From positions 1 through 17,828 of the forward strand of contig CAJJPZ010000028.1 of assembly GCA_905193765.1 (NCBI GenBank): a stretch of 17,828 nt of DNA, in the 5' to 3' direction. Within the stretch, counting starts at the first letter, position 1. Each line of letters begins with the position of its first letter. Source of the DNA: an uncultured Eubacterium sp. (lineage in GTDB: Bacteria; Bacillota; Clostridia; Peptostreptococcales; Anaerovoracaceae). The position numbers and the translations under genes were made by a program. Shown here in pieces: positions 7,422-14,514 of this stretch. The notes below the pieces were generated by a model. The model searched no databases. It was given only the letters and a program-made list of their open reading frames with translations, and was not told the DNA's origin.

Positions 7422-8708
7422 ATGGCAGGAAAAGACTGGGGCGATCTCGGACAGGATCTTAACAGACTGATAGAGGACGCGATACATGTAGGTGATTTCC
7501 GTCGTCTCAATGACAATATACGAGGGGTCTTCGACCAGACTTTCTGCGGTATGGAGAATCGTAAGGGCAATGGAGAAAACGGAAACTGGGAGTTCGATCT
7601 CAGCGGCAACAGTCAGCCCGGGAAAGCTGCAGATCATCAGCAGAAGACATACGGCAGTGGAGCGCAGAGCAGTGGAAGTGCAAGGCGAAATGGATCTCAG
7701 TATGGTGTACATTCTGACGGTACAGGAAATGTGAACGTATCCAAATGGAAGAAGGCTCCGTATTTTGCGGGAAACGGCAGGAAATACGGTGCGACAGCAG
7801 GTTTCATGGCAGGAGGTATATTTCTGCTGATACTCAGTTGTCTGCCTCTGACGATGATGATCATAGACTCGATGGCAGGGAACGGGAACGGTACAGCCAT
7901 GCTGATCTCATTCTTCGCATGTCTGGCGGCAGGGGTCGTACTTACGGCAAGAGGCGGAGTGCTGCTGGGACTGGCAGGGCGGTTCAACAGGTATGTCAAA
8001 ATACTGAGCGGAAGACAGTATGCGGATATAAAGATGCTTGCTGCGTACTCTCAGCGCAGCGAACGCGATGTCCTGAAGGATATCAGGAAGATGATCAGAA
8101 AGGGATGGTTCACACAGGGGCATCTCGACGAGAATGAAACATGCCTTATGATCTCGAATGAATCATATCGGCAGTACCTGGATACAGTAAGGAATATGAA
8201 AATACAGCAGCAGGAAAGAGAAGCCAGGGAACGCGCCGAAAAACAGCGCAGGGACAGGCTCACTCCTGAAGCTGCGGCGATACTTGAAAAGGGCCGCGGA
8301 TATGTGGCGAAACTCAAAAAGAGCAATGATGCGATACCGGGTGAGGAAATGTCAGCCAAGATAAAAAGGATGGAGATACTGGTGGCGCGTATATTCCAGC
8401 AGGCAGAGACACATCCGGAAAAGATAGGCGATCTGAGGAGACTGATGGATTACTATCTGCCTACGACCATGAAACTGCTGGATGCATATGAGGAACTGGA
8501 CAGACAGCCTGTTCAGGGCGGACATATATCTGCATCGAAGAAGGAAATAGAAGATACTCTTGACACTCTGAATCAGGCGTTCGAGAAACTGCTGGACAGC
8601 CTGTTCAGGGACAGAGCGTGGGATGTGTCGTCAGATATATCGGTCCTTGAAACTATGCTGGCACAGGAAGGTCTGACGGAGAATGATTTCGGGAATATAA
8701 ATGTGTGA
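7422..8708 (+). CDS. XpaC-family membrane protein (5-bromo-4-chloroindolyl phosphate hydrolysis family)
   Basis: The 428-residue protein begins MAGKDWGDLGQDLNRLIEDA, the amphipathic start typical of Firmicutes XpaC proteins. It continues with a Gly/Ser/Asn/Gln-rich linker (about 45-110), two membrane helices (about 124-150 and 158-187), a compact region around KILSGRQYADIKMLAAYSQ to GWFTQGHLDE (194-236) that looks like a small winged-helix fold, a charged coiled-coil stretch (255-285), and a helical C-terminal half. I start at 7422 because GGAGGG is at 7412-7417 and homologues begin MxGKDW-like; the ATG at 7419 is possible, the frame from 7338 is not, as it starts upstream of the promoter. 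The family's name comes from a dye assay and its true role is unknown; relatives often sit beside TelA-like proteins, absent here. It precedes hypC by 51 bases with no terminator. Confidence 0.85.
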   Translation: MAGKDWGDLGQDLNRLIEDAIHVGDFRRLNDNIRGVFDQTFCGMENRKGNGENGNWEFDLSGNSQPGKAADHQQKTYGSGAQSSGSARRNGSQYGVHSDGTGNVNVSKWKKAPYFAGNGRKYGATAGFMAGGIFLLILSCLPLTMMIIDSMAGNGNGTAMLISFFACLAAGVVLTARGGVLLGLAGRFNRYVKILSGRQYADIKMLAAYSQRSERDVLKDIRKMIRKGWFTQGHLDENETCLMISNESYRQYLDTVRNMKIQQQEREARERAEKQRRDRLTPEAAAILEKGRGYVAKLKKSNDAIPGEEMSAKIKRMEILVARIFQQAETHPEKIGDLRRLMDYYLPTTMKLLDAYEELDRQPVQGGHISASKKEIEDTLDTLNQAFEKLLDSLFRDRAWDVSSDISVLETMLAQEGLTENDFGNINV

Positions 8709-8759
8709 TGCCTGAAGCTTTTTATGGCAGGCGGATCAGAAAGAGGAGGAAATTAAGTA

Positions 8760-8993
8760 ATGTGCATAGCAGTACCCGGCAGGGTCGTTGAGATCACAGA
8801 CAATATCGCTAAAGTGGACTTCAATGGAAATACGGTAAAGGTCAATACAGGTATCGTGGATCCGAAAGTCGGACAGTATGTGCTGGTCCACGCGGGTTGT
8901 GCGATCGAAGTGATGGAGAAGGATAAAGCGCAGGAACTCATCGATCTGTTTGATGAGATAGAATCACTGCAGCAGGAGAGTGCCGGATCATGA
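8760..8993 (+). CDS. hypC: HypC, hydrogenase maturation chaperone
   Basis: HypC carries the Fe(CN)2CO group with HypD and escorts the hydrogenase large-subunit precursor. The 77 residues begin MCIAVPGRVVEI, with the essential Cys2, and contain the conserved YVLVHAGCAIEVM segment, which in many homologues reads HVGFAI. GAGGAGGA at 8743-8750 precedes the ATG by nine bases. The stop overlaps the hypD start (ATGA), so the two are translationally coupled. Length is normal for the family. Confidence 0.97.
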   Translation: MCIAVPGRVVEITDNIAKVDFNGNTVKVNTGIVDPKVGQYVLVHAGCAIEVMEKDKAQELIDLFDEIESLQQESAGS

Positions 8994-10033
8994 AAATAGA
9001 ACAGATAGTCGATTATCTGAAGTCATACGACGGCAGAGAACTCAAGATAATGGAAGTGTGCGGGACACACACGGCGTCGATATTCAAAAATGGTATAAGG
9101 AGCCTGATTTCACCTAAGATCAGGCTTATTTCAGGGCCGGGATGTCCTGTATGCGTGACGCCGACTGCATATATAGACAAATGTATAGAGTTTGCCACAA
9201 AGGAAGATACAGTACTGCTTACTTTCGGAGACATGATGAAAGTTCCCGGAAGTACAGGCAGTCTGTCGGAGGCTAAGGGAAACGGAGCCAATGTGCATAT
9301 TATGTATTCTCCCTTTGAAGCTGTGGAGCTGGCTGCTGAGAATCCGGGCAAGACTTATGTTGTGGCCGCTGTGGGCTTTGAAACTACAGCTCCGGCATAT
9401 GCTCTGATGCTCCAGCAGGCGAAAGCTGCAGGGCTGAAAAACGTGAAGGTGGTCACAGCACTGAAAACAGCGATACCGGCGCTTGAATGGATATGCGAGA
9501 ATCAGAAAGATGTGGATGGGTTCATATGTCCGGGCCATGTCAGCGTCATAACAGGCAGCGACGTATATAAGGATCTTTCGGACAGATACGGGAAGCCTTT
9601 CGTTGTAGCTGGTTTTGAAGCAGAACATGTGCTTGCTGCCATATACAGGATAGTGAAACAGATCGAAGACGGCCTTGGGCTGACGGAGAACCTGTATACC
9701 AATGCTGTGAAGCCTGACGGCAATCACAAGGCAATAGACGCTATAGACACTGTGTTCGAACCGGGTCCTGCAATGTGGCGCGGTCTGGGCATCATAGAGG
9801 ATTCGGGTCTGTATGTGAACGATGAGCATGCAGCCTTTGACGGAGGCAGCAGGGATCTCTTTGAAGATATGAAGCTGCCTGAGGAATGCTGCTGCGGTAA
9901 AGTCATAGTAGGGATAATGAACCCGGATCAGTGTCCTATGTTCGGCAAAGGCTGTACGCCGATGAAACCGTTCGGTCCATGCATGGTGTCTGCAGAAGGT
10001 TCATGTGGCATATGGTACAGGAACGTACACTGA
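8990..10033 (+). CDS. hypD: HypD, iron-sulfur protein assembling Fe(CN)2CO
   Basis: HypD is the [4Fe-4S] scaffold that, with HypC, gathers the CN and CO ligands on iron. The 347-residue protein has CGTHT (Cys24), GPGCPVCVTP (Cys52, Cys55, the redox pair), FGDMMKVPGS, GFETTAPAYA, and the C-terminal cluster region with CCCGKV, NPDQCPMFGKGCTP and GPCMVSAEGSC. All the family cysteines appear to be present. It overlaps hypC by four bases. It is followed by a 61-base gap before hypE that holds a hairpin beside the hypE ribosome binding site. Confidence 0.97.
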   Translation: MKIEQIVDYLKSYDGRELKIMEVCGTHTASIFKNGIRSLISPKIRLISGPGCPVCVTPTAYIDKCIEFATKEDTVLLTFGDMMKVPGSTGSLSEAKGNGANVHIMYSPFEAVELAAENPGKTYVVAAVGFETTAPAYALMLQQAKAAGLKNVKVVTALKTAIPALEWICENQKDVDGFICPGHVSVITGSDVYKDLSDRYGKPFVVAGFEAEHVLAAIYRIVKQIEDGLGLTENLYTNAVKPDGNHKAIDAIDTVFEPGPAMWRGLGIIEDSGLYVNDEHAAFDGGSRDLFEDMKLPEECCCGKVIVGIMNPDQCPMFGKGCTPMKPFGPCMVSAEGSCGIWYRNVH

Positions 10034-10062
10034 CATACTTCATCATATAATTTATTCGGACA

Positions 10063-10082
10063 GCAGTCGTAAGACAGACTGC
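10063..10082 (+). other. Hairpin immediately before the hypE ribosome binding site
   Basis: GCAGTC (10063-10068) pairs with GACTGC (10077-10082) around an eight-base loop; AAGGAGGA, the hypE ribosome binding site, starts at the next base. No U-run follows, so it is not a terminator. It could mark an RNA processing or stability site or affect hypE translation. Function is inferred only. Confidence 0.4.
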
Positions 10083-10094
10083 AAGGAGGAGATA

Positions 10095-11075
10095 ATGAAG
10101 ATTACAATGGCTCACGGCAGCGGCGGAAAGTCGTCTGCACAGCTTATGAGCGATATATTCGGTAAACATTTCAAAAACCAGGTACTTGACAGGATGGAAG
10201 ATGCTGCTGTGCTTGAAGTCAGTGGCAGGATAGCCTGCAGCACGGACTCTTTCGTTGTTACGCCTCTCGTTTTCAGAGGCGGGGACATCGGCAAGCTCTG
10301 TGTATGCGGTACGGTCAACGACCTTCTGATGATGGGTGCGGTGCCGAAATATCTGACCTGCGGATTCATACTGGAGGAGGGGCTGGATACGGAGCTTCTG
10401 GATGGGATAGTGGAGTCCATGGCAGCGCAGGCTCGTGAAGCAGGAGTCATTATCGTTGCCGGGGACACAAAAGTCGTTGAAGGCAGCGGCGGTCTTTATA
10501 TAAACACTACAGGTATCGGTGAGATCCCCGACGGACGTGATGTGAGCAGCAGAAACTGCAGGCCAGGCGATGTGGTGATACTTTCCGGCAATCTCGGAGA
10601 CCATCACGCATGTATACTCAGTCACAGGATGGAGATAGAGAACGAGATACAGAGCGACTGTGCAGCACTGAACGATATCGTCGATGCACTTTTTGCGGAA
10701 AAAATAGATGTCAGGACCATGCGGGACGTTACAAGAGGCGGTCTGGGAACTGTCCTCAATGAGATCGCAGAAAGCTCTTCATGTATGGTTGAGCTTGAAG
10801 AAGAGAGCATACCTGTCCACGATGACGTCCGCGGATTTGCGGATATACTGGGACTGGATCCGCTGTATATGGGCAATGAAGGAAAGATGATAGCCGTAGT
10901 ACCGGCCGAAGACGCGCAGAAGGCTCTTGAGGCGATGAGAAATACAGAGCACGGCAGAGATGCGGCTATAATAGGAACTATAAAAGAAGGCGAAGGTACA
11001 TATCTTAAGACGAGACTTGGAGCAACGAGACGCTTTGACGTGCTTTACGGAGAAGGTCTGCCGAGGATCTGTTAG
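10095..11075 (+). CDS. hypE: HypE, ATP-dependent dehydratase that forms the cyanide ligand
   Basis: HypE accepts a carbamoyl group from HypF on its last cysteine and dehydrates it to thiocyanate for transfer to HypC-HypD. The 326-residue protein starts MKITMAHGSGGKSSAQLM, the usual glycine-rich nucleotide-binding start, contains VNDLLMMGAVPKYL and DVTRGGLGTVLNEIA of the PurM/AIRS fold, and ends in PRIC with the obligatory C-terminal cysteine. The start at 10095 is fixed by AAGGAGGA four bases upstream and by homology; an in-frame ATG at 10005 would place 30 unrelated residues overlapping hypD. Confidence 0.97.
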   Translation: MKITMAHGSGGKSSAQLMSDIFGKHFKNQVLDRMEDAAVLEVSGRIACSTDSFVVTPLVFRGGDIGKLCVCGTVNDLLMMGAVPKYLTCGFILEEGLDTELLDGIVESMAAQAREAGVIIVAGDTKVVEGSGGLYINTTGIGEIPDGRDVSSRNCRPGDVVILSGNLGDHHACILSHRMEIENEIQSDCAALNDIVDALFAEKIDVRTMRDVTRGGLGTVLNEIAESSSCMVELEEESIPVHDDVRGFADILGLDPLYMGNEGKMIAVVPAEDAQKALEAMRNTEHGRDAAIIGTIKEGEGTYLKTRLGATRRFDVLYGEGLPRIC

Positions 11076-11133
11076 GATATGCATTTATCCTGAAGGATCA
11101 GGAAATATATGAATATTGATGAAAGGCGTGACA

Positions 11134-12003
11134 ATGAAGCTCAGACCGGCAGGCAGCAGGACATATTATATAGAACACAGCACCAACATAGGTGTATACA
11201 TGATATCAGACAGGAAAGTGTGTCTGATAGACACAGGCCGGAACGGTGATGGAGAAAAAATCGACGAGCTGATATCTTCGGAAGGCTGGGAGATCGAATA
11301 TATAATAAATACACATACACATATCGATCATCTTGGCGGCAACCGATATCTTATGGGGAAATATCATGTGCCGGCATACTGTGCCGACATAGAGATACCT
11401 TTCGCACACTGCAGCGAGCTGGAGGCGGCATATATGAACGGCGGCAAGCCATGCAGGAAGCTAAGGGAGGTATTCACCCATACAGGCAGGATGGGATTCA
11501 GATCTGTAGAGACCTCTTATGAAGGAGATCTTCAGTGGATATATCTTCCGGGACATTCATTCGGCATGATCGGAGTGAAGACTCCCGACGACGTGTGGTT
11601 CACTGCCGATGCTTATATGGGACGCGATGGCCTGAAAAGGCACAGTTTCGCATATATGTGTGATGTAGAGGCGTATATGAATACACTGGAGAAGATAAAG
11701 ACTCTTGAAGGCAGACTTTTCATACCGTCCCACGGAGATGCCGAAGAGTCGGCAATGGAAACAGCGGAACTGAACCTGGAAAAGACGAGGGACACTATAG
11801 ATCTTATCAGAGATATATGCAGCGAGGAGATATCTCTCGATGATATACTGAAACAGCTGTATATGAGACTTGAAATGAGGACAAATATCGTCAACCATGC
11901 GCTGATATCATCGACTGCAAAATGCTATCTGACGTATCTGCAGGACAGAGGCGAACTGGAATGCAGTTTCAGGGACTGTATACTTCACTGGAAAAGAGTG
12001 TAA
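11134..12003 (+). CDS. MBL-fold metallo-hydrolase with helical C-terminal domain
   Basis: The 289-residue protein has the metallo-beta-lactamase fold: HTHIDHLGG at 61-69 gives the zinc ligands His61, His63, Asp65 and His66, followed by His141 (LPGHSFG), Asp159 (FTADAYMG) and His200 (PSHGDAE). After about 205 comes a helical region resembling the winged-helix tail of several MBL hydrolases. I start at ATG 11134 because AAAGG lies seven bases upstream and the frame then begins MKLRPAGSRTYYIEH; TTG 11116 and ATG 11119 in the same frame lack a well-spaced site. It follows hypE by 58 bases with no terminator, so it probably belongs to the same transcript. Substrate is unknown; hydrolysis of a thioester or similar small molecule is typical for such proteins but nothing here proves it. 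Confidence 0.88.
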   Translation: MKLRPAGSRTYYIEHSTNIGVYMISDRKVCLIDTGRNGDGEKIDELISSEGWEIEYIINTHTHIDHLGGNRYLMGKYHVPAYCADIEIPFAHCSELEAAYMNGGKPCRKLREVFTHTGRMGFRSVETSYEGDLQWIYLPGHSFGMIGVKTPDDVWFTADAYMGRDGLKRHSFAYMCDVEAYMNTLEKIKTLEGRLFIPSHGDAEESAMETAELNLEKTRDTIDLIRDICSEEISLDDILKQLYMRLEMRTNIVNHALISSTAKCYLTYLQDRGELECSFRDCILHWKRV

Positions 12004-12014
12004 TAGAAAAAAAT

Positions 12015-12066
12015 ACCGGTTTCATATCATCAGCTTATGACAGCTGACGGTGTGAGACCGGTTTTT
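12015..12066. terminator. Bidirectional terminator between the MBL gene and deoC
   Basis: ACCGGTTTCAT (12015-12025) pairs with GTGAGACCGGT (12052-12062) with two G-U pairs, and an inner stem TCAGCT/AGCTGA stacks within it. TTTTT follows on the forward strand and a seven-A run (12007-12013) gives a U-tract on the reverse strand. It can end both the forward hyp/MBL transcript and the reverse lysA-deoC transcript. Confidence 0.85.
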
Positions 12067-12105
12067 GTATGCAGTGTATGGATCAGGATCCGCAGTCCTG
12101 AAGTT

Positions 12106-12786
12106 CTATCTGTTGGAGTAATATTCTTTCATTATGCTGACTGACGCGCTGCATCCCAGCCTGTCAGCTCCTGCATTTATGAAAGCTTCTGCATCTTCGA
12201 GAGTCCTTATGCCTCCCGATGCTTTGACGCCCAGCCTGCTGCCGACACATTCTTTCATGAGTCTGACGTGATGTATCGTGGCACCGCCGGTGCTGAACCC
12301 GGTGGATGTCTTTACAAAATCGGCACCGGCTTCTTCGGCTATTTTGCAGAGCTTCATTATCTCATCGTCAGTAAGCAGGCATGTCTCAAGGATGACTTTC
12401 AGCACAGCCTGGCTTCCTGATATATTTACGCTGTGGCAGATGTCTGCAAGAGAGGCGATCTCCTCTCTGACATATGACCAGTTGCCGTCTTTTACAGCAC
12501 CAACGTTTATTACCATATCGATTTCCGACGCTCCGTCTGCCAGTGCCTGTCTCGTTTCTGCCGCTTTTATTGTAGCTGACATTGCTCCGAGAGGGAACCC
12601 CACCACAGTGGCTACTTTGACATCTGTATTTTTAAGCTTTTCATATGCATGGGCCGTGCGGCATCCGTTGACGCAGACTGATGCGAAACCATGTTCGGCA
12701 GCCTCTTCACAGAGCCTGTCTATATCAGCAGATGAAGTATCAGGTTTTAACAGTGTGTGATCGAAGTACTTGCTGAAGTTCTTCAT
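12106..12786 (-). CDS. deoC: Deoxyribose-phosphate aldolase
   Basis: DeoC splits 2-deoxyribose 5-phosphate into glyceraldehyde 3-phosphate and acetaldehyde during nucleoside use. The 226-residue protein has FDHTLLKPD (8-16), VGFPLGAMSATIKAAET (62-78), EIDMVINVGAV with the catalytic Asp90, VKTSTGF with the Schiff-base Lys159, and VKASGGIRT with the activating Lys188. I choose the ATG at 12786 because GGAGGT sits seven bases upstream; the ATG at 12807 would add seven residues and overlap the lysA stop. It starts 17 bases after lysA in the same direction with no terminator between, so it should share the lysine-controlled transcript, an unusual partner for this gene. No other deo genes are in the window. 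Confidence 0.97.
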   Translation of the reverse strand: MKNFSKYFDHTLLKPDTSSADIDRLCEEAAEHGFASVCVNGCRTAHAYEKLKNTDVKVATVVGFPLGAMSATIKAAETRQALADGASEIDMVINVGAVKDGNWSYVREEIASLADICHSVNISGSQAVLKVILETCLLTDDEIMKLCKIAEEAGADFVKTSTGFSTGGATIHHVRLMKECVGSRLGVKASGGIRTLEDAEAFINAGADRLGCSASVSIMKEYYSNR

Positions 12787-12803
12787 GTATGTGACCTCCA
12801 TGA

Positions 12804-14093
12804 TCAAAGTGTGATATCCTCATTCGTGTCGTATCTGAGCTGGTCTTCATAGGTTTCTCTTCTCAGTACTATACGTGCTTTGCCGTCCTTTGCAAAAACG
12901 ACCGCAGGTCTGCCCGCTCTGTTGTAATTGCTTGCCATGGAGTAGCCGTATGCCCCTGTTGAGTACATGATGAGCAAGTCTCCAGGCTGTGCTGTATCAG
13001 GGAGATCAGCCTGCTGTATCAGGATATCTCCGGATTCACAGTTCTTACCGGCGACACAGTAGGTCCTGTTTTTAGGTTCGTCCATCCTGTTGACTATGTC
13101 GCATTCGTACTCGGCCTGGTAGAGCGCCGGTCTGATATTGTCGCTCATACCTCCATCAACGAAGAGGTAGTGTTTGGTATCCGTGTCTTTGAGGAAACCT
13201 ACTGTATATAATGTCGAACCTGCCTCGCCGGCTATGGAGCGTCCCGGCTCGATCAGCAGTTCATCTATACTGAGATCCTTTTCTTTCAGGAATCTCTCGC
13301 AGTTGCACGCCAGCTCAGCGGCAATGTCACCGAGAGGTACCGGCTTGTCGTCTTCTGTATATCTGATACCGAATCCTCCACCGATGCTCAGGCTGGAGGA
13401 ACGGATACCGGAGGTCTCCTGCATTTCATTTGTGAAATCCAGCATTATGCTGAGCGCTTCATTGAACGCAGTGGTCTCTGTTATCTGCGAACCGATGTGG
13501 CTGTGGAATCCTCTAAATGCGACATGGCTGCTGCCGTCGATGCATTTCATTATCCTAAGGATCTCATCTTTTCTTTTTATGGAGATACCAAACTTCGAGT
13601 CCGAGCCGGATGTCATGATATATTCATGGGTGTGAGCTTCGATGCCGGGGTTTACCCTGAGCAGAGTATCGATATGTCTGTCTGCTTCGGCAGCCAGATT
13701 TGTCAGCAGTACAGCTTCATCTTCGTTGTCTATGACTACAGTGCCGCATCCGTATTTCAGTGCCAGCTCGAGTTCTTCAGCCGATTTGTTGTTTCCATGA
13801 AAATATACGTTTTCCATAGGGAAGCCTGACTGCATTGCGCAGTATAGTTCTCCGCCGCTGACTACATCGAGGCATGCGCCGGCCTCTTTGACTTTTTCGT
13901 ACATTGCCTTGCATGAGAAAGCCTTTGATGCATATACGACTTTCGTGCTGAACTTTTCAGAACGGAAACTGTTTATGGCAGCTTCGAGCTGAGTTTCGAT
14001 CTTGTGCTCATCATAGACTATGAGAGGGGTCCCTGCGGCTTTCGCAAGCTGCATGCAGTCCACGCCTCCGATTTCGAGTACCTTGCTGTTCAT
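12804..14093 (-). CDS. lysA: Diaminopimelate decarboxylase
   Basis: LysA performs the last step of lysine synthesis, removing CO2 from meso-diaminopimelate with pyridoxal phosphate. The 429-residue protein shows the PLP lysine in VYASKAFSC (Lys57), FHGNNKS, HSHIGSQ, the phosphate-binding GGGFGIRY, IEPGRSI, CESGD and the C-terminal YGYSMASNYN. Length and motif order are those of bacterial LysA. AGGAG precedes the ATG by eight bases. It is the first gene after a lysine riboswitch with a terminator at 14135-14163, so it should be repressed by lysine. deoC follows. Confidence 0.98.
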   Translation of the reverse strand: MNSKVLEIGGVDCMQLAKAAGTPLIVYDEHKIETQLEAAINSFRSEKFSTKVVYASKAFSCKAMYEKVKEAGACLDVVSGGELYCAMQSGFPMENVYFHGNNKSAEELELALKYGCGTVVIDNEDEAVLLTNLAAEADRHIDTLLRVNPGIEAHTHEYIMTSGSDSKFGISIKRKDEILRIMKCIDGSSHVAFRGFHSHIGSQITETTAFNEALSIMLDFTNEMQETSGIRSSSLSIGGGFGIRYTEDDKPVPLGDIAAELACNCERFLKEKDLSIDELLIEPGRSIAGEAGSTLYTVGFLKDTDTKHYLFVDGGMSDNIRPALYQAEYECDIVNRMDEPKNRTYCVAGKNCESGDILIQQADLPDTAQPGDLLIMYSTGAYGYSMASNYNRAGRPAVVFAKDGKARIVLRRETYEDQLRYDTNEDITL

Positions 14094-14134
14094 TATCTTT
14101 TCTCCTGATTCTTTTTATTTCATTATTACACATT

Positions 14135-14163
14135 AAAAAAGTCAATGAGCGCTCCTCACTGAC
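14135..14163 (-). terminator. Regulated terminator of the lysine riboswitch
   Basis: On the reverse strand GTCAGTGAG (14163-14155) pairs with CTCATTGAC (14149-14141), nine pairs with one G-U, around the loop GAGCG; six U residues follow (14140-14135). It lies downstream of the aptamer and upstream of lysA, the expression platform expected for an L-box that stops transcription when lysine is bound. Confidence 0.93.
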
Positions 14164-14190
14164 CTAAATAGCAAAATTTAAGCTTTGTCG

Positions 14191-14352
14191 GATAGCTCAA
14201 CTGCTTTTCAGAAAGCAGACAGTCATACGGCTGTTGACCGCATGCCCACCGGGATACCACGCCTGATATGTCCGATTCGGCGGAGATCACCTCCGGATCA
14301 GGTCGATGCCTGCCGGCTATCTGATCCATCTTTTGCTCCGCACCTCTATCAA
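14191..14352 (-). promoter_or_regulatory. Lysine riboswitch (L-box) controlling lysA-deoC
   Basis: Read on the reverse strand, the leader contains the lysine aptamer core: GATAGAGGTGCGGAGC at the 5' side (14350-14335), GATGGAT, TCCGCCGAATCGG, GGTATCCCGGTGGGCATG, GCGGTCAACAGCCG, GACTGTC, and the closing GAGCTATC (14198-14191). The outer stem P1 is GATAG (14350-14346) with CTATC (14195-14191). A seven-pair stem CTGCTTT/AAAGCAG (14218-14201) matches P5. The order and conserved islands agree with the Bacillus subtilis lysC leader. Lysine binding should favour the terminator at 14135-14163. The alternative antiterminator pairing was not resolved by eye. The forward frame through this stretch is therefore not a gene. 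Confidence 0.95.
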
Positions 14353-14361
14353 CTTGTGCTT

Positions 14362-14390
14362 AGTTTACTATATTCCGACCTGTTTTGCAA
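14362..14390 (-). promoter_or_regulatory. Candidate promoter for the lysine leader RNA
   Basis: On the reverse strand TTGCAA (14390-14385) is followed after 17 bases by TAAACT (14367-14362). Transcription would begin near 14355, a few bases before the aptamer's first stem. The -10 matches at four of six positions; a TATAGT two steps upstream lacks a good -35. Position supports it more than sequence. Confidence 0.45.
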
Positions 14391-14451
14391 CTGTTTTTGT
14401 GAGTTTTAACAATTATTTTTATGTGGATTATTTGAAATGCACAAAAATGTT

Positions 14452-14480
14452 TTGACAACGGACCGCGATACATGTATGAT
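14452..14480 (+). promoter_or_regulatory. Sigma-A promoter for the M20 amidohydrolase
   Basis: TTGACA (14452-14457), 17 bases, TATGAT (14475-14480); eleven of twelve consensus positions match. The start would be near 14487, leaving a leader of about 28 bases with TGAGGTG before the ATG. No riboswitch fits in so short a leader, so this gene is not under the lysine aptamer. Confidence 0.85.
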
Positions 14481-14514
14481 GAAAAAAATAATATAAATAT
14501 CTGAGGTGTATAGT

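Noticed and set aside
8710..8732. GCCTG/CAGGC stem between xpaC and hypC as a terminator
   Set aside because: Five pairs, a 13-base loop and no following U-tract.
10023..10051. TATAAT at 10046-10051 as an internal hypE promoter
   Set aside because: No acceptable -35 at the right distance (ACGTAC) and no extended -10; the AT-rich gap makes a chance match likely.
11088..11103. TCCTGA/TCAGGA hairpin between hypE and the MBL gene as a terminator
   Set aside because: Only six pairs and no U-run follows; the downstream gene has no separate promoter that I can see.
14185..14409. Forward open frame of 74 codons between lysA and the M20 gene
   Set aside because: It lies over the lysine riboswitch on the other strand; the conserved bases are explained by RNA structure.
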